A DNA stretch of 43,280 nt from Planctomycetota bacterium (GCA_021827645.1 JAKAVA010000006.1:1-43280); one strand, 5' to 3'. Counted from the first letter of the stretch, positions 15,332 through 27,070 are shown. Numbers and translations are program-made. The notes: generated by a model from the sequence alone, not told the origin.

Positions 15332-15521
15332 CAAACCCCCAAAAAACAATATGCCGATGCTAAAACACACTGGGACGACGGTCAAGAAACAGCCCGGAGC
15401 GCATCGAGCGTGCCGGCCGTGCCCGCAGGCTGGGCACCTTTGCTGTCGGCCCACAGCCCCATCCGACGCACGCGATCGTCACCGGAGCGTGACGGTTACC
15501 GCTCAACACAGAGCGGCGGAC

Positions 15522-18500
15522 TCACCCCACTGCTACGGGGCGCGGGGTTCGGGTCAGAACAGCAGCGGGGCCGCGGATTCTTACGCGGATGGAATCATTG
15601 AGTTGCTGGAGCTTGGCGGGAATGGCGGGATCCGCCCGCACGAGCAGATTGGTATTCAATGCCGCTCGCCAAGGCGCTGTTGCCTCACTGTCGAAAAGCA
15701 TAAATTTTACGGGTACACGGCCACCGGAGTAACCAGTCAAAACATTTGATACCGCATCGAGCACGGCCGGATCCACCAGCGCAGCAGGAACTTCAATCGT
15801 CAGCTCGCGAGCGAGTTTCTCATAGGATTGCTCCAGTGTGAAAACATCGGTCACCCGAAACGTGGGTTGCTCGCGTGAGCGGTCCACCTTACCGCGGATC
15901 AGAAGAATGGCATCGGTCTTGATCAGCGAGCCGAATTTTTGGAAATCGGATGCGAACAACTGCACTCTTATGGAGCCGAGCAGATCTTCCATATGGACGG
16001 TCGCCCATTTCTGCCCTGCATTGGGGCCGGACCGGACGGTGCGCTGATCCACCTGGGTTATCAATCCACCGATGATTCCCTCCTTCTGATCAGGTGCCGA
16101 GGCGAGCGATTGGGAAGTCAGGGTGACAAAATCGCGCAGGTGATTTTCAACATCTCGAAGGGGATGGCTGGTGACGTAGAAACCGAGGGTTTCCTTTTCG
16201 TAGGCCATTTTCTGTCCTTGCTGCCAATCAGGTACTCGGGGGAGTTGCAACTGGGCGGGCTCTGCCCCGGGGGCGGAAAGGAAGAGATTGGACTGACCGG
16301 CGCGGAGCGCGGCCTGATGGGCGCTTCCGGCCTGAATGGCATTTTCAAGGGCTGCCGAAAGCGCGGCACGATTCGGATGAAGAGAATCAAAGGCCCCGCT
16401 TTTGATCAAAGCTTCCATAACGGCTTTATTGACGCAGCGGGTGTCGATACGTTCACAGAAATCAAAGAGGCTTTTGAACGGCCGCACTTTGCCGTCTGCC
16501 CCCCCCTGCCGGGCTTCAATGATGGAGGCAACGGCCTTTGCGCCAACACCCTTGACGGCGGCAAGTCCGAAACGAATGGCGCCATCGACGACGCCAAAAT
16601 CGCTGGCGCTGACGTTGATATCCGGCGGCAGGATGGGAATTCCGACCTTGCCGCCCGGGACGGGCAGATAGCGGCATTCATCGATGTATTCGGCCATTTT
16701 GTCCTGGCTGACCATTTCGAAGGTCAGCACGGCAGCCATGAATTCCAGCGGGAAATAGGTTTTGAGATAGGCGGTCTGAAAGGCGAGGATGGCGTAGCGG
16801 GTGGAATGGCTTTTATTAAATCCATACTTGCCGAACTCCTCGATGAGGCCGAAAAGCTCCTGGGCCTGCTTTTCGGGTATCCCCTTGCCCGAGGCGCCCC
16901 GGATGAAGTGTTCTTTTTCGGCGGCGATCACCTGGGCGTTTTTCTTGCTGATGGCTTTGATGATTTTATACGCCCGTGCCAGCGGGATATCCCCAAGCTG
17001 GTTGAATATGCGCATCACCTGTTCCTGATACACCATGATGCCGTAGGTTTCTGAGAGAATGGCGTCCATGATGGGATGCACTTTCGGAATCAGCTTGCGG
17101 CCGTGCTTGCGGTCGCAGTAATCGGGGATCAGGTCCATCGGGCCGGGGCGATAGAGGGCGTTGGCGGCGATGAGGTCTTCGACCCGGTCGGGCCGCATTT
17201 TCATGAGAAGCGACTGCATACCGGGGGATTCAAACTGGAATACGCCGCGGGTTTTGCCCTTCTGAAAGATCTGCTGGTAGACATGCGGATCGGAGAGGTC
17301 GATCTTTTCAATATCCAGCCGGGATGGGTCGGCGGGGGCGGCGGGATGTCTCAACGTTGCTCCGTCGGCGGTTGACCCGCGGTGCGGCAGACCGGCGGGA
17401 TGTCCCGCGGCGATCAGGTCCAGCGCCCGCTGGATGATGGTGAGGGTGCGCAGACCAAGAAAGTCCATTTTGAGAAGCCCCGCCTTTTCGCAGGTAGGGC
17501 CGTCCCACTGGGTCATGATGTCGTCGCCGCTGCGATACAGTGGCACGATTTCATCGATGGGCTGATCGCAGACGATAACGCCGGCGGCATGCATGCCCGC
17601 ATTGCGGCAGAGCCCCTCCAGGCGTTTGGCCACGTCGAAGAGTTTGGTGATGTGCCCTTTTTCGCGGTACATTTTTTTCAGGTCGGGCACCTGCAGTGCA
17701 TCGTCCAGCGTGACATCCAGCGTTTTGGGGACCAATTTGGTGATGGTATCGACTTCAGCGAGGCTTACGCCGAGTACCCGACCGACATCCTTGATGGCGG
17801 CGCGGGCACCGAGTGTTGAAAAAGTAATAATCTGAGACACGTTACCGTATTTCTGACGGACGTATTCAATGACTTTTCCGCGTCCTTCCTGGCAGATATC
17901 AATATCGATATCGGGCATTTCCGAGCGGCTCGGGTCCATGAAGCGCTCAAAGAGCAGATCGTAGCGGATGGGGTCCACATTGCAGAGCCCCAGTGCGTAA
18001 CCGACAAGCGTGCCCACGCCGCTGCCACGGGCGCCGACGGGAATCCCCTGCCCGCGGGCGAAATTGCAGAAATCCCACACGATAAGAAAGTAACTGGAAA
18101 ATCCCTTGCCTTGAATAACGCTTAATTCCTGTTCCAGCCGCTGCTCAAGAGTGGGCGTGAGTTCGCCATAGCGAGCGCGGATACCGGCCAGACAGAGCTG
18201 GCGCAGATATTCGTCAGCTGACGATGCCTTTCCGGTGGTTGCATCGACGGGTGGATTGTAAACGGGGGCATAGCGGCGGGAGAAATCAATGGTGACATCG
18301 CATCGCGAGGCGATTTCGAGCGTGTTGTCGCACGCTTCAGGGATATCGCGGAAGATATGCCGCATCTGCGCGGGACTTTTGAGATAAAGCTCTTTGGAAT
18401 AGTGGAGCCGATTTTCGTCGGTGAGCGTCTTGCCCATGCTGATGCAGCAGAGCACATCGTGGGCGTCGTAGTCGTCCTGTTTGAGATAATGATGATCGTT

Positions 18501-19145
18501 GGTGGCGACAACCGGACACCCCGCCCGGCCGGCAAGGTCCAGGAGTTGCGGAATCATGCTGATCTGCGCCGGGTCATCATGATTCTGCAATTCAACAAAA
18601 AAATCCGAGCCAAATATATCCCGGTACTGTCCGGCCACATCGAGAGCTGCGGCGGCGTCGCCTCGTTGCAGACAGGCGGCGATTTCGGTACCGAAATGGC
18701 CGTTGATGACGATAAGTCCTTCACGATAGCGATGAAGCAATTCCTTATCGACGCGGGGCCGATAGTAAAAACCCTCGAGGTAGGCCAGGCTGGCAAGTTT
18801 AATGAGATTTTTATATCCCGCCGCATTCTTTGCGAGCACCACGAGGTGATAGGCGGCTTCGCTGATGCCGTGGGCCTCTTTTTCAAAGCGGGAGCCAGGC
18901 GCGACGTAAAATTCGCAGCCGAGAATCGGTTTGATGCCGGCGTTTTTGGCGCTGTTGTAAAAGTCCACCATTCCGAAAAGATTGCCATGATCGGTCAGCC
19001 CCAGGGCCGGCATGTTCAGTTCCGCCGCTCTTTGACAGAGTTTTTCAACGGTAGCGCCGCCGTCGAGCAAAGAATAATGGCTGTGGCCGTGAAGATGCAC
19101 AAAGGAATCAGAACCGACCGACGCTGAAGAGCTGGAAATCATCAT
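15522..19145 (-). CDS. dnaE: DNA polymerase III alpha subunit
   Basis: This 1207-residue replicative polymerase has the DnaE order of domains: an N-terminal PHP domain (HLHGHSHYSLLDG, then LGLTDHGNLFG), a Pol III palm with the catalytic PDIDIDICQEGRG segment, finger motifs such as GARGSGVGTLVGYALG, a helix-hairpin-helix/beta-binding region, and a C-terminal OB fold (GGLITQVDQRTVRSGPNAG). Length fits DnaE1 rather than PolC, and no exonuclease insert is present. I chose the ATG at 19145 because GGAGG lies about eleven bases upstream. The 41 residues before it in the open frame are Cys-rich and unlike the family. No intein or frameshift is seen. Confidence 0.96.
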   Translation of the reverse strand: MMISSSSASVGSDSFVHLHGHSHYSLLDGGATVEKLCQRAAELNMPALGLTDHGNLFGMVDFYNSAKNAGIKPILGCEFYVAPGSRFEKEAHGISEAAYHLVVLAKNAAGYKNLIKLASLAYLEGFYYRPRVDKELLHRYREGLIVINGHFGTEIAACLQRGDAAAALDVAGQYRDIFGSDFFVELQNHDDPAQISMIPQLLDLAGRAGCPVVATNDHHYLKQDDYDAHDVLCCISMGKTLTDENRLHYSKELYLKSPAQMRHIFRDIPEACDNTLEIASRCDVTIDFSRRYAPVYNPPVDATTGKASSADEYLRQLCLAGIRARYGELTPTLEQRLEQELSVIQGKGFSSYFLIVWDFCNFARGQGIPVGARGSGVGTLVGYALGLCNVDPIRYDLLFERFMDPSRSEMPDIDIDICQEGRGKVIEYVRQKYGNVSQIITFSTLGARAAIKDVGRVLGVSLAEVDTITKLVPKTLDVTLDDALQVPDLKKMYREKGHITKLFDVAKRLEGLCRNAGMHAAGVIVCDQPIDEIVPLYRSGDDIMTQWDGPTCEKAGLLKMDFLGLRTLTIIQRALDLIAAGHPAGLPHRGSTADGATLRHPAAPADPSRLDIEKIDLSDPHVYQQIFQKGKTRGVFQFESPGMQSLLMKMRPDRVEDLIAANALYRPGPMDLIPDYCDRKHGRKLIPKVHPIMDAILSETYGIMVYQEQVMRIFNQLGDIPLARAYKIIKAISKKNAQVIAAEKEHFIRGASGKGIPEKQAQELFGLIEEFGKYGFNKSHSTRYAILAFQTAYLKTYFPLEFMAAVLTFEMVSQDKMAEYIDECRYLPVPGGKVGIPILPPDINVSASDFGVVDGAIRFGLAAVKGVGAKAVASIIEARQGGADGKVRPFKSLFDFCERIDTRCVNKAVMEALIKSGAFDSLHPNRAALSAALENAIQAGSAHQAALRAGQSNLFLSAPGAEPAQLQLPRVPDWQQGQKMAYEKETLGFYVTSHPLRDVENHLRDFVTLTSQSLASAPDQKEGIIGGLITQVDQRTVRSGPNAGQKWATVHMEDLLGSIRVQLFASDFQKFGSLIKTDAILLIRGKVDRSREQPTFRVTDVFTLEQSYEKLARELTIEVPAALVDPAVLDAVSNVLTGYSGGRVPVKFMLFDSEATAPWRAALNTNLLVRADPAIPAKLQQLNDSIRVRIRGPAAVLTRTPRPVAVG

Positions 19146-19339
19146 CACCCGCGATGCCTCCGTGCAAGGTGTTATCCCGAATCGTTTACAGAGTGTAACG
19201 CAAAATTTCAGGTGAACCAAACCGCACCGACATCCATGGCAAACCGCCATGTTTTCTGCTAATCTCAAGGGTTTGTTGCTTCGGCCGGGCAGCAGGGTAC
19301 GTTACCTGCCGCCTTGAAAGAGCCGACCGTTGTGATTGA

Positions 19340-20644
<1,305 letters not shown>

Positions 20645-20724
20645 GATCGGCGAGCGGCATCAGGGCGGCGATTATCGGGCACGCAGCAGATTCCCGCCGG
20701 TGTGCGCCGGCGCTGGCAGGATGC

Positions 20725-20730
20725 TACAAT
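20725..20730 (+). promoter_or_regulatory. -10 box (TACAAT) before ctaB
   Basis: TACAAT, five of six bases of the consensus, preceded by GC as in the TATAAT boxes at 2586 and 41097. No clear -35 box is present. A leader of about 90 bases would precede ctaB. The 20645-20821 gap otherwise holds only the hairpin CGCCGG/CCGGCG. Confidence 0.35.
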
Positions 20731-20821
20731 GTTCACAGATGGAGTTACCGGGCGGACGGACGCTCAGGTGATGGCAGCGGATTGTGTAAGTCGGACGTAA
20801 CACTCCGGCAGGATCGGATGC

Positions 20822-21805
20822 ATGACGGTAGCAACTCAAGGTACAACGGAACTGGAGCATAGCGCCCCATGCACGACTGCCGCGTCGCCGACGACCCTTC
20901 TGGGTGATATCGCCACCCTGCTGAAACTCCGGCTGACGGGAATGGTGGTCATCACCGCACTGGTGGGCTACTTCCTCGGATCGGGTACGGCGGTGAACTG
21001 GCTTTCGTTGGTTGCACTGAGCCTTGGCACCTGGATGCTTGCCGGTAGCGCGTCGGCGCTGAATCAATGGTGGGAAATCAGGCTGGATGCCAAAATGCAG
21101 CGGACGCACAACCGTCCATTACCGGCGGCACGCATTGCCCGGTCCACCGCGATGATGCTGGCCATCTTCACCGGCGTCTTCGGCACGATCTGCCTGTTGT
21201 TGGGTACGAACGTACTTGCAACCTGGCTCGGCGTGGGGAATCTGGTCATCTATGCCTTTATATATACGCCGCTCAAACGTCGCACGACGCTCAATACGGT
21301 GGTCGGAGCCATTTGCGGCGGCGTGCCGCCCCTGATGGGGTTTGCTGCGGCTGCTGGTGGGCTGGCGGCTCCGGCCTATCTGCTGGCGGGTATTCTGTTC
21401 ATCTGGCAGATACCCCATTTTCTTGCCTTGGCTTGGATGTATAAGGATGACTATGCCCGCGCGGGGTTTCGAATGCTGCCGCTTATTGATCCGACGGGCA
21501 AAACCACGGGGAATATGGCCGTGCTTTACAGCCTGCTGCTGATACCGCTGGCGGCCGGGCTTACGGCGGTGAATTCCGCCGGCTTGACATTCCTTATTCT
21601 CGGCGTGTTGCTGAGTGCTGGCCTGGTTGTTCTATCTATCGGATTTCGACGGCGAAGAAGTCGGCCTTCCGCCCGCAGACTGTTTCTGGCCAGCGTGATT
21701 TACCTGCCGCTGCTCCTGGCCGTGCTGGTGGTGGATCGTGTTCCGTACCATGCGCATCGAACCAGTGCCCGGCATCCGCTGCTGCTGAAAATCAGCCGGT
21801 ATTAA
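20822..21805 (+). CDS. ctaB: Protohaem IX farnesyltransferase (haem O synthase)
   Basis: This 327-residue inner-membrane UbiA-family prenyltransferase attaches a farnesyl group to haem b, giving haem O for haem-copper oxidases. It has multiple membrane helices and the signature NQWWEIRLDAKMQRTHNRPL (81-100), whose Asp residues bind the magnesium-diphosphate of farnesyl-PP. A second polar loop reads WMYKDDYARAGFRMLP. Its presence implies an aerobic respiratory chain with a haem O or haem A oxidase, although no oxidase subunit is in this window. The DUF3179 gene follows after 43 bases, so the two are probably co-transcribed. Confidence 0.92.
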   Translation: MTVATQGTTELEHSAPCTTAASPTTLLGDIATLLKLRLTGMVVITALVGYFLGSGTAVNWLSLVALSLGTWMLAGSASALNQWWEIRLDAKMQRTHNRPLPAARIARSTAMMLAIFTGVFGTICLLLGTNVLATWLGVGNLVIYAFIYTPLKRRTTLNTVVGAICGGVPPLMGFAAAAGGLAAPAYLLAGILFIWQIPHFLALAWMYKDDYARAGFRMLPLIDPTGKTTGNMAVLYSLLLIPLAAGLTAVNSAGLTFLILGVLLSAGLVVLSIGFRRRRSRPSARRLFLASVIYLPLLLAVLVVDRVPYHAHRTSARHPLLLKISRY

Positions 21806-21848
21806 TTTGCGGCATGTACCTCCGTCCACTTGCGAGGGTCCACCATCC

Positions 21849-22946
21849 ATGCGACGTGCGATAGAAAAATTTTTCTCCTCGGGACGCTGGATTATCCTGC
21901 TGGTAGCGGCCATCACCGCAGGCCTGATCGTCAAAAAGATCATCATTCCAATGGTTCATGGACAGGTGCGCCCGATCATCGGCGACGGGGTGCACGTATC
22001 AAGCTATCAATTTCCGCTGACGCCCTGCCTGGTGCCTCGAAAACTGCTCCGGGCCGGCGGCAATTATAAGGACGGTCTGGCGGCTCTTGACCACCCGTAC
22101 ACCATCAAGCCACCGGAGGTATCAAATATCAACGCCGGTCTGGCGGATTCCGGCGGGTACATTCAGGGACCGGACCGGGTGATCGGGGTTGTGATTCATG
22201 GTCAGGCGCGTGCGTACCCGATTCCGATCATGAACTGGCATGCGGTGGTTAATGATCGCCTGGGTGGAAAGCCGATCGTTGTATACTGGGATGCCTTTTC
22301 ATCCTGCGCGATGGTTTTCAGTCGAAAAACGGACGGGGGCGTGCAGCGGTTCGGCTACAGCGGACTGATCTGCGACGGTAATCTGCTGATTTACAATCGG
22401 GAGAAATCTAATTCACAAGAGAGTTTGTGGTGCCCCATGCTGTGCCGAGCCATCACCGGCCCGGCGGCTGCGAAGCACGCCAAACTAAAGCCACTCCCCT
22501 TCGCGATCGTCACATGGCATAAGTGGAAAGCGATGTTCCCAAAAACCACCATGATTGAGGGGATACCGCGATTATTTCCGGCGTACCGTAAGGATGTGTA
22601 TCATTCCTACGATCACGATCCGACCGATTTTCATTACCCCGTTTCGCCGATGTGGCATAATGCCAAACCGCCCGCCAAATCGCAGATCATTGTCCTGCGT
22701 ATCCGGCATCACTGGTATCCGCTGCCCATCGACAAGCTGGTGCGGATAAAAAATGAGGCCGGTGTGGTACATCTGAAGGTCGGCGGGGAGAATGTCGTCA
22801 TACAGTGTTGGCAGGATCTGGCGCTCAATACGGCCAGCGTCATTTCACCGGCGAAGATACCCACGGCTTACAGCTTCCTTTACAGTTGGTATGCGCTGCA
22901 TCCAAAGGATTTTCAGACGTCGATCTGGCGGGCACTGGCGCGATAA
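21849..22946 (+). CDS. DUF3179 domain protein, membrane-anchored
   Basis: This 365-residue protein has one N-terminal hydrophobic helix (IILLVAAITAGLIVKKIIIP), so it is anchored or exported. The body matches DUF3179: GVVIHGQARAYPIPIMNWHAVVND, a FGYSGLICDGNLLIYNRE segment, LWC, and ITGP. The family usually carries a CPLCGTG-like motif after the second strand. Here that place reads YWDAFSSC, so one of the paired Cys residues is absent, and a new WCPMLC pair appears later. The biochemical function of DUF3179 is not known to me. GAGGG precedes the ATG at 21849. Proximity to haem O synthase may hint at a redox or metal role, which is speculation. Confidence 0.85.
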   Translation: MRRAIEKFFSSGRWIILLVAAITAGLIVKKIIIPMVHGQVRPIIGDGVHVSSYQFPLTPCLVPRKLLRAGGNYKDGLAALDHPYTIKPPEVSNINAGLADSGGYIQGPDRVIGVVIHGQARAYPIPIMNWHAVVNDRLGGKPIVVYWDAFSSCAMVFSRKTDGGVQRFGYSGLICDGNLLIYNREKSNSQESLWCPMLCRAITGPAAAKHAKLKPLPFAIVTWHKWKAMFPKTTMIEGIPRLFPAYRKDVYHSYDHDPTDFHYPVSPMWHNAKPPAKSQIIVLRIRHHWYPLPIDKLVRIKNEAGVVHLKVGGENVVIQCWQDLALNTASVISPAKIPTAYSFLYSWYALHPKDFQTSIWRALAR

Positions 22947-23063
22947 GTTCCCGCTTCCATTATTCCGAAATTACGTTTGATGATCGCTGCGAAATCTGGC
23001 ACGGGAAGAGGCCGCAGAATGAAGGAGACGCTTGTACCAGGCTTTTCCGGCACCGTTATTTTT

Positions 23064-25532
23064 CTAGATTTCGGCGTTCAAAACAAATTTTCCTGTCGGC
23101 AGGGTAAAAAGGTAAAAACCTGCTTTTTTGCCCTGATACTGCCATGGCCGGTTGCTATGGTTTTCCCGGTTACCCTCGATATCCACCGATTGGCCATTAA
23201 TAGAAATAGATCGCCACGGCTCTTTTCGCGCTGGAATACCCACGGTTGCCGCGATCGGGGACGGCAGATTAACGGTCATTGCAAAACTATCGCGAGCGTT
23301 GTGAAGGTTCACGGCTATGAAACCCTGTCGGGTCAACATGGAAGCAGAGACGTGCTCGATATCACCTGGCTGAGGTAAAATCTGACATTTCTTCATACCG
23401 GGGGCAAGGGGCGCGATCCCGGCCATCTTTTGAGACATCAGTGTCAGCGGGCCTCCGGACCAGCCATGATTGTACGACCCATTGTAGCCATCACAGTCCC
23501 ATCGCTCCGGAAGTGTGGATATCGGCAGAGATAGAAATCGGGCGTACCGATTTTTCATTCTGGCAACGGCGGCACTGGGCTGGTTCATGTGGAATAATGC
23601 TTCTAATACATATTTTTCCATGTATGGACTGGCAAACATCTGCGTCTGCAAAACTTTAAGCAATGCCGGAAACTGCTCTTGTTTGGCAAAACCACACAGG
23701 ATTGCCATGGCATTGCCCCGATCATCGGTTGCCCCGGTGTAATGCCGACTTCGATAGGCCTCGCCATTCCAGTAGGCGGCGTTGAAGCGTGATGCGATAC
23801 TTGCCATGTCATGCTTGTAACGTGAAATATCGGAATGATGTCCGGTCAGTTTCGCCATCTGGACGGCGGCCTTCAGGGCGAGACAAAACCAGGTATTGTC
23901 AAGCAGGCGTTCGTCAATATTGGTTCCCCAATCATACCAGGGCCAGCCTCCATGTCGATGCGGAGCGAGTCCATCTTTTTCGAGATGATAAAGTTGCAGA
24001 TATCGGCGGACATGAGGATAGGCCCTGTGGATCGTCTCGGCATCGCCGGTGTGCATGAAGTAGTTCCAAAAGCCATACCAGCCAATACTTGCCAACATCT
24101 GGCAGGGCAACTCATTTTGAGTGTAAAGGGATGGGACGGGCGCGTAGAGTACACCGGTTCCAGGTTCCTGCCACCCCACGAGGTTGTCGATGGCTTTTTT
24201 TATGAGTCGATCCGATTGACGATCCAGGGCGTAAAAGGTCTGCCCCAGATCGATGACCACATCGCCCCACCAGAGGCCACGCTCGCGATCCGGACAATCG
24301 GAGTAATTATCACGCATATTGACGTACAAAGTCCGCTGCGCCCGTTTCCAGAGTTCGTTGAGCGCCGGATCGGAACTGGTGAAGTCGCCGGCCAAGTTGC
24401 AGTTGTAGCCACTTTCCCGGTAGCCGAGTTGTAAAATTTTAATACCTGGCGGAAGACTGTAAACGACATGCTCGCCGTTCATCCACCCGAGCGATTCGAA
24501 TTCCTGCACACCGGACCGGGTCACGTATTGTGATCGCACCGAATTGGCGCCCGGAAAATAGCGATCGGTGCGAATGTCGATGACCAATCCCGCCGGCGCG
24601 TCAATTTTCAGATAGGGCGTGATCTGAGCATCATAGGGGAGTTGACACCATACCCGCCTCCCTTTGAATTTCGGCGGCAATTTAGACTGATTCAAGATGG
24701 ACATAACCGGATACCGTATGGCTTGTTCGGGTTTCAAGGCTTGAATCTGTCGGTCGTTGACATAGGGCTGAATATCCGTAAGTTTCCAGAACGCTGTCGG
24801 TCGCGGTCGCAGCGGCCCCCAGGGCTTATCCCCTGCTACACCTTTTTCCACAGCCGACGGCCAGGCAGTGTCATTAAAATTTACACCCACCCAATCGGGG
24901 ATATCTTTTCGAGCGTCAAATTCCACGTTCCATTCAGACAGGCGGTAGTTGGGACTCGGTGGAGTGCTCGGACCATAGGCAGGATGCTGCATGGCCTTCC
25001 AATGATGATCGCTGATCAGTTTTATGCCGTCAATGTCGGCGGCAAAATAAAGACCGCCTCGTCCGCTGCTGACATGCGAAAAACCGCTCTTTCCCCAATA
25101 CCAGACCAGAACAGCGATGGTATTTGGCCCCGCTTTGAGAAAGGGTGTTAGATTCAAATGGTCACAATAAGTTTCCCCCGGGCGCGGTCCACGCTTCAAT
25201 GCACCTTCAAACAGTGCCAGCTTGCCGTTGATCCAGAGCCAGTACTTTGAATCAACTGCAATCTCGGCGGTGGCATGCTGAGGTGTATTCAAGAGGGTCA
25301 CCGTGCGGCGAAAGCACATCCAGGTATTAACGGGCCCGGCCTGATGATCCCATATCCATCTAGCTGAATTTTCATCCGGGGCGGCTTGCGAAACGGCCAT
25401 GGAGGCTACGGCGGTAGCGACAGTACCGGCCAGAAACGTGCGCCGTGAAAGCGGATTGTTCAGGGCGGAACTTATATTCAGGTTCGGAATATCAGGTTTT
25501 TGAATGTGATCACCAAGCATAAATAACCCCAT
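23064..25532 (-). CDS. Tat-exported alpha-L-rhamnosidase-like glycosidase (GH78)
   Basis: This 822-residue protein begins with a twin-arginine signal (LSRRTFLAGT around 28-37), so it is probably exported folded. A beta-sandwich carbohydrate-binding region comes next (ADIDGIKLISDHHW, INGKLALFEG). The (alpha/alpha)6 barrel follows, with the GH78-like active-site segment DCPDRERGLWWGD (412-424), which should carry the general acid, and a TLPERWD segment whose Glu fits the general base. A C-terminal beta domain closes the protein. It is expected to release terminal rhamnose or a related sugar from polysaccharides. It stands alone, without a visible transporter or regulator, so the substrate cannot be inferred from context. 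The ATG at 25532 is one of two in-frame choices four codons apart. Confidence 0.85.
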   Translation of the reverse strand: MGLFMLGDHIQKPDIPNLNISSALNNPLSRRTFLAGTVATAVASMAVSQAAPDENSARWIWDHQAGPVNTWMCFRRTVTLLNTPQHATAEIAVDSKYWLWINGKLALFEGALKRGPRPGETYCDHLNLTPFLKAGPNTIAVLVWYWGKSGFSHVSSGRGGLYFAADIDGIKLISDHHWKAMQHPAYGPSTPPSPNYRLSEWNVEFDARKDIPDWVGVNFNDTAWPSAVEKGVAGDKPWGPLRPRPTAFWKLTDIQPYVNDRQIQALKPEQAIRYPVMSILNQSKLPPKFKGRRVWCQLPYDAQITPYLKIDAPAGLVIDIRTDRYFPGANSVRSQYVTRSGVQEFESLGWMNGEHVVYSLPPGIKILQLGYRESGYNCNLAGDFTSSDPALNELWKRAQRTLYVNMRDNYSDCPDRERGLWWGDVVIDLGQTFYALDRQSDRLIKKAIDNLVGWQEPGTGVLYAPVPSLYTQNELPCQMLASIGWYGFWNYFMHTGDAETIHRAYPHVRRYLQLYHLEKDGLAPHRHGGWPWYDWGTNIDERLLDNTWFCLALKAAVQMAKLTGHHSDISRYKHDMASIASRFNAAYWNGEAYRSRHYTGATDDRGNAMAILCGFAKQEQFPALLKVLQTQMFASPYMEKYVLEALFHMNQPSAAVARMKNRYARFLSLPISTLPERWDCDGYNGSYNHGWSGGPLTLMSQKMAGIAPLAPGMKKCQILPQPGDIEHVSASMLTRQGFIAVNLHNARDSFAMTVNLPSPIAATVGIPARKEPWRSISINGQSVDIEGNRENHSNRPWQYQGKKAGFYLFTLPTGKFVLNAEI

Positions 25533-25753
25533 GCGATATCTGATCGTTTAGCGAGGTGTGACACCATGGAATGTTTGCTGCATGTATCAACATAACAACA
25601 TGACGCCATCCGCAGAAAGTGGATGTTACCGATTCAATTGCGGAGCGACAAGTAAACGTCGTCATACCTGGTGATAAGAGTGCGGCGACACCGCCACGAC
25701 AAGAGAACCGGAGGCGGCGTGAAATCCAGTCCCGTCGCGGTTAATCTGGCTGT

Positions 25754-27070
25754 ATGCAGCTCAATGACACCATTGCAGCCATGAGTTCAGCGCCAGGGCA
25801 TGGCGACCGCGCCATCGTGCGTCTCTCCGGGCCGGAGGCATGGAATCTGGCTCTGGACCTGTTGGATGCACGGCCTGCGAATCTGCCGCCACGGCAATGG
25901 ATAGATGCCCGGCTGAAATACGAAGCGATTCCCGCCGGTCTTATATTATTTTCCAATCCGCACAGCTTTACCGGCCAGGACATGGCGGAACTGCACATTC
26001 CCGGCATTCCGGTGCTGGCCCGATCGCTGCTGGCTGACCTGCTTGGGGCCGGGGCCCGATCAGCAGGCCCGGGTGAATTTTCATACCGAGCCTGCGAACT
26101 GGGCAAAATGGACATCAGCCGGGCGGAAGGGATCAACGCCGTGATCCACGCGCAAAGCGAGCAGGAATTTGCCGCCGCATCCGCCCTGCGCTGCGGTGAG
26201 TTGTTTCAATGGGCCATGCGGCAATCGACGCAGATCGGAGAACTGCTGGCGCTGGTTGAGGCTGGCATTGACTTTACCGATGAGCATGACGTAGGCGTGA
26301 TCACCGGGGAGGAATTGGGCGTCCGCGCTGCGGCACTGCAACGTGAACTTGCGGAACTGCAGTTGCACAATCGTCGCTGGCGTCGTGCAGAACATCACCC
26401 GATCGCGGTGCTGGTGGGCCGACCCAATGCCGGAAAAAGCTCGCTCTTTAACGCCCTTCTGGCGACGCGGCGAGCGATGGTCTCACCGCATGCAGGGACA
26501 ACACGCGACTCAATTTCAGCGCTGCTCAGAACGCCGAGCGGTGTTGTCACTTTGGTAGATTCGGCGGGGCTGGAGACATGCGAAAGCGTGCTGCACGCAT
26601 CCATGAACCAGATGCGGGAGCATACAATTGACCGCGCGGATGTGGTGATCTGGGTATCGGAAAGCGGCGATGATTTTCCCAGGACAACATCATCGGCGGC
26701 GGCGGTTCTTTGCGTGCGGAGCAAGGCGGATATCGCCGGTGGTCGGATCCGCGACGGCGAGTGGCTGGTCAGCAGCGTGACCGGCGAGGGAATTGAGAAA
26801 CTGAGAGATCAGATCGGGCAACTTGCACTGGCGAAGCCCTCGGCGGCCGGTAGTCGTGTGATGCTCAATGAGCGACATATCAGACAACTGGAGATCGCGG
26901 ATAGCGCTTTGGCGCGAATCGTCGACGACCCGCATCGGGTGGAGACTGAGCCGGAGTTAATGGCGGCCGATCTGCGTGCCGCCTTGGACGCCGTTGGGCA
27001 GATCACGGGTACGGTCAGCAGTGATGCGATTCTGGGGCTGATTTTCAGTCGCTTCTGCATCGGGAAATAG
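25754..27070 (+). CDS. mnmE: tRNA modification GTPase MnmE
   Basis: This 438-residue protein acts with MnmG to place 5-carboxymethylaminomethyl groups on U34 of tRNAs. It has the N-terminal tetrahydrofolate-binding domain (DTIAAMSSAPGHGDRAIVRL), a helical domain and an embedded G domain with G1 GRPNAGKSS, G2 GTTRD and G3 DSAG. It ends in FCIGK, whose Cys is the family hallmark. The G4 motif, normally NKxD, reads SKAD, and the segment after G3 is shorter and diverged. No ribosome site precedes the ATG. MnmG is not in this window. Confidence 0.93.
   Translation: MQLNDTIAAMSSAPGHGDRAIVRLSGPEAWNLALDLLDARPANLPPRQWIDARLKYEAIPAGLILFSNPHSFTGQDMAELHIPGIPVLARSLLADLLGAGARSAGPGEFSYRACELGKMDISRAEGINAVIHAQSEQEFAAASALRCGELFQWAMRQSTQIGELLALVEAGIDFTDEHDVGVITGEELGVRAAALQRELAELQLHNRRWRRAEHHPIAVLVGRPNAGKSSLFNALLATRRAMVSPHAGTTRDSISALLRTPSGVVTLVDSAGLETCESVLHASMNQMREHTIDRADVVIWVSESGDDFPRTTSSAAAVLCVRSKADIAGGRIRDGEWLVSSVTGEGIEKLRDQIGQLALAKPSAAGSRVMLNERHIRQLEIADSALARIVDDPHRVETEPELMAADLRAALDAVGQITGTVSSDAILGLIFSRFCIGK

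Noticed and set aside
15939-17054. 371-residue open frame antisense to dnaE
   Set aside because: Shadow frame created by the codon bias of dnaE, which is unambiguous on the other strand.
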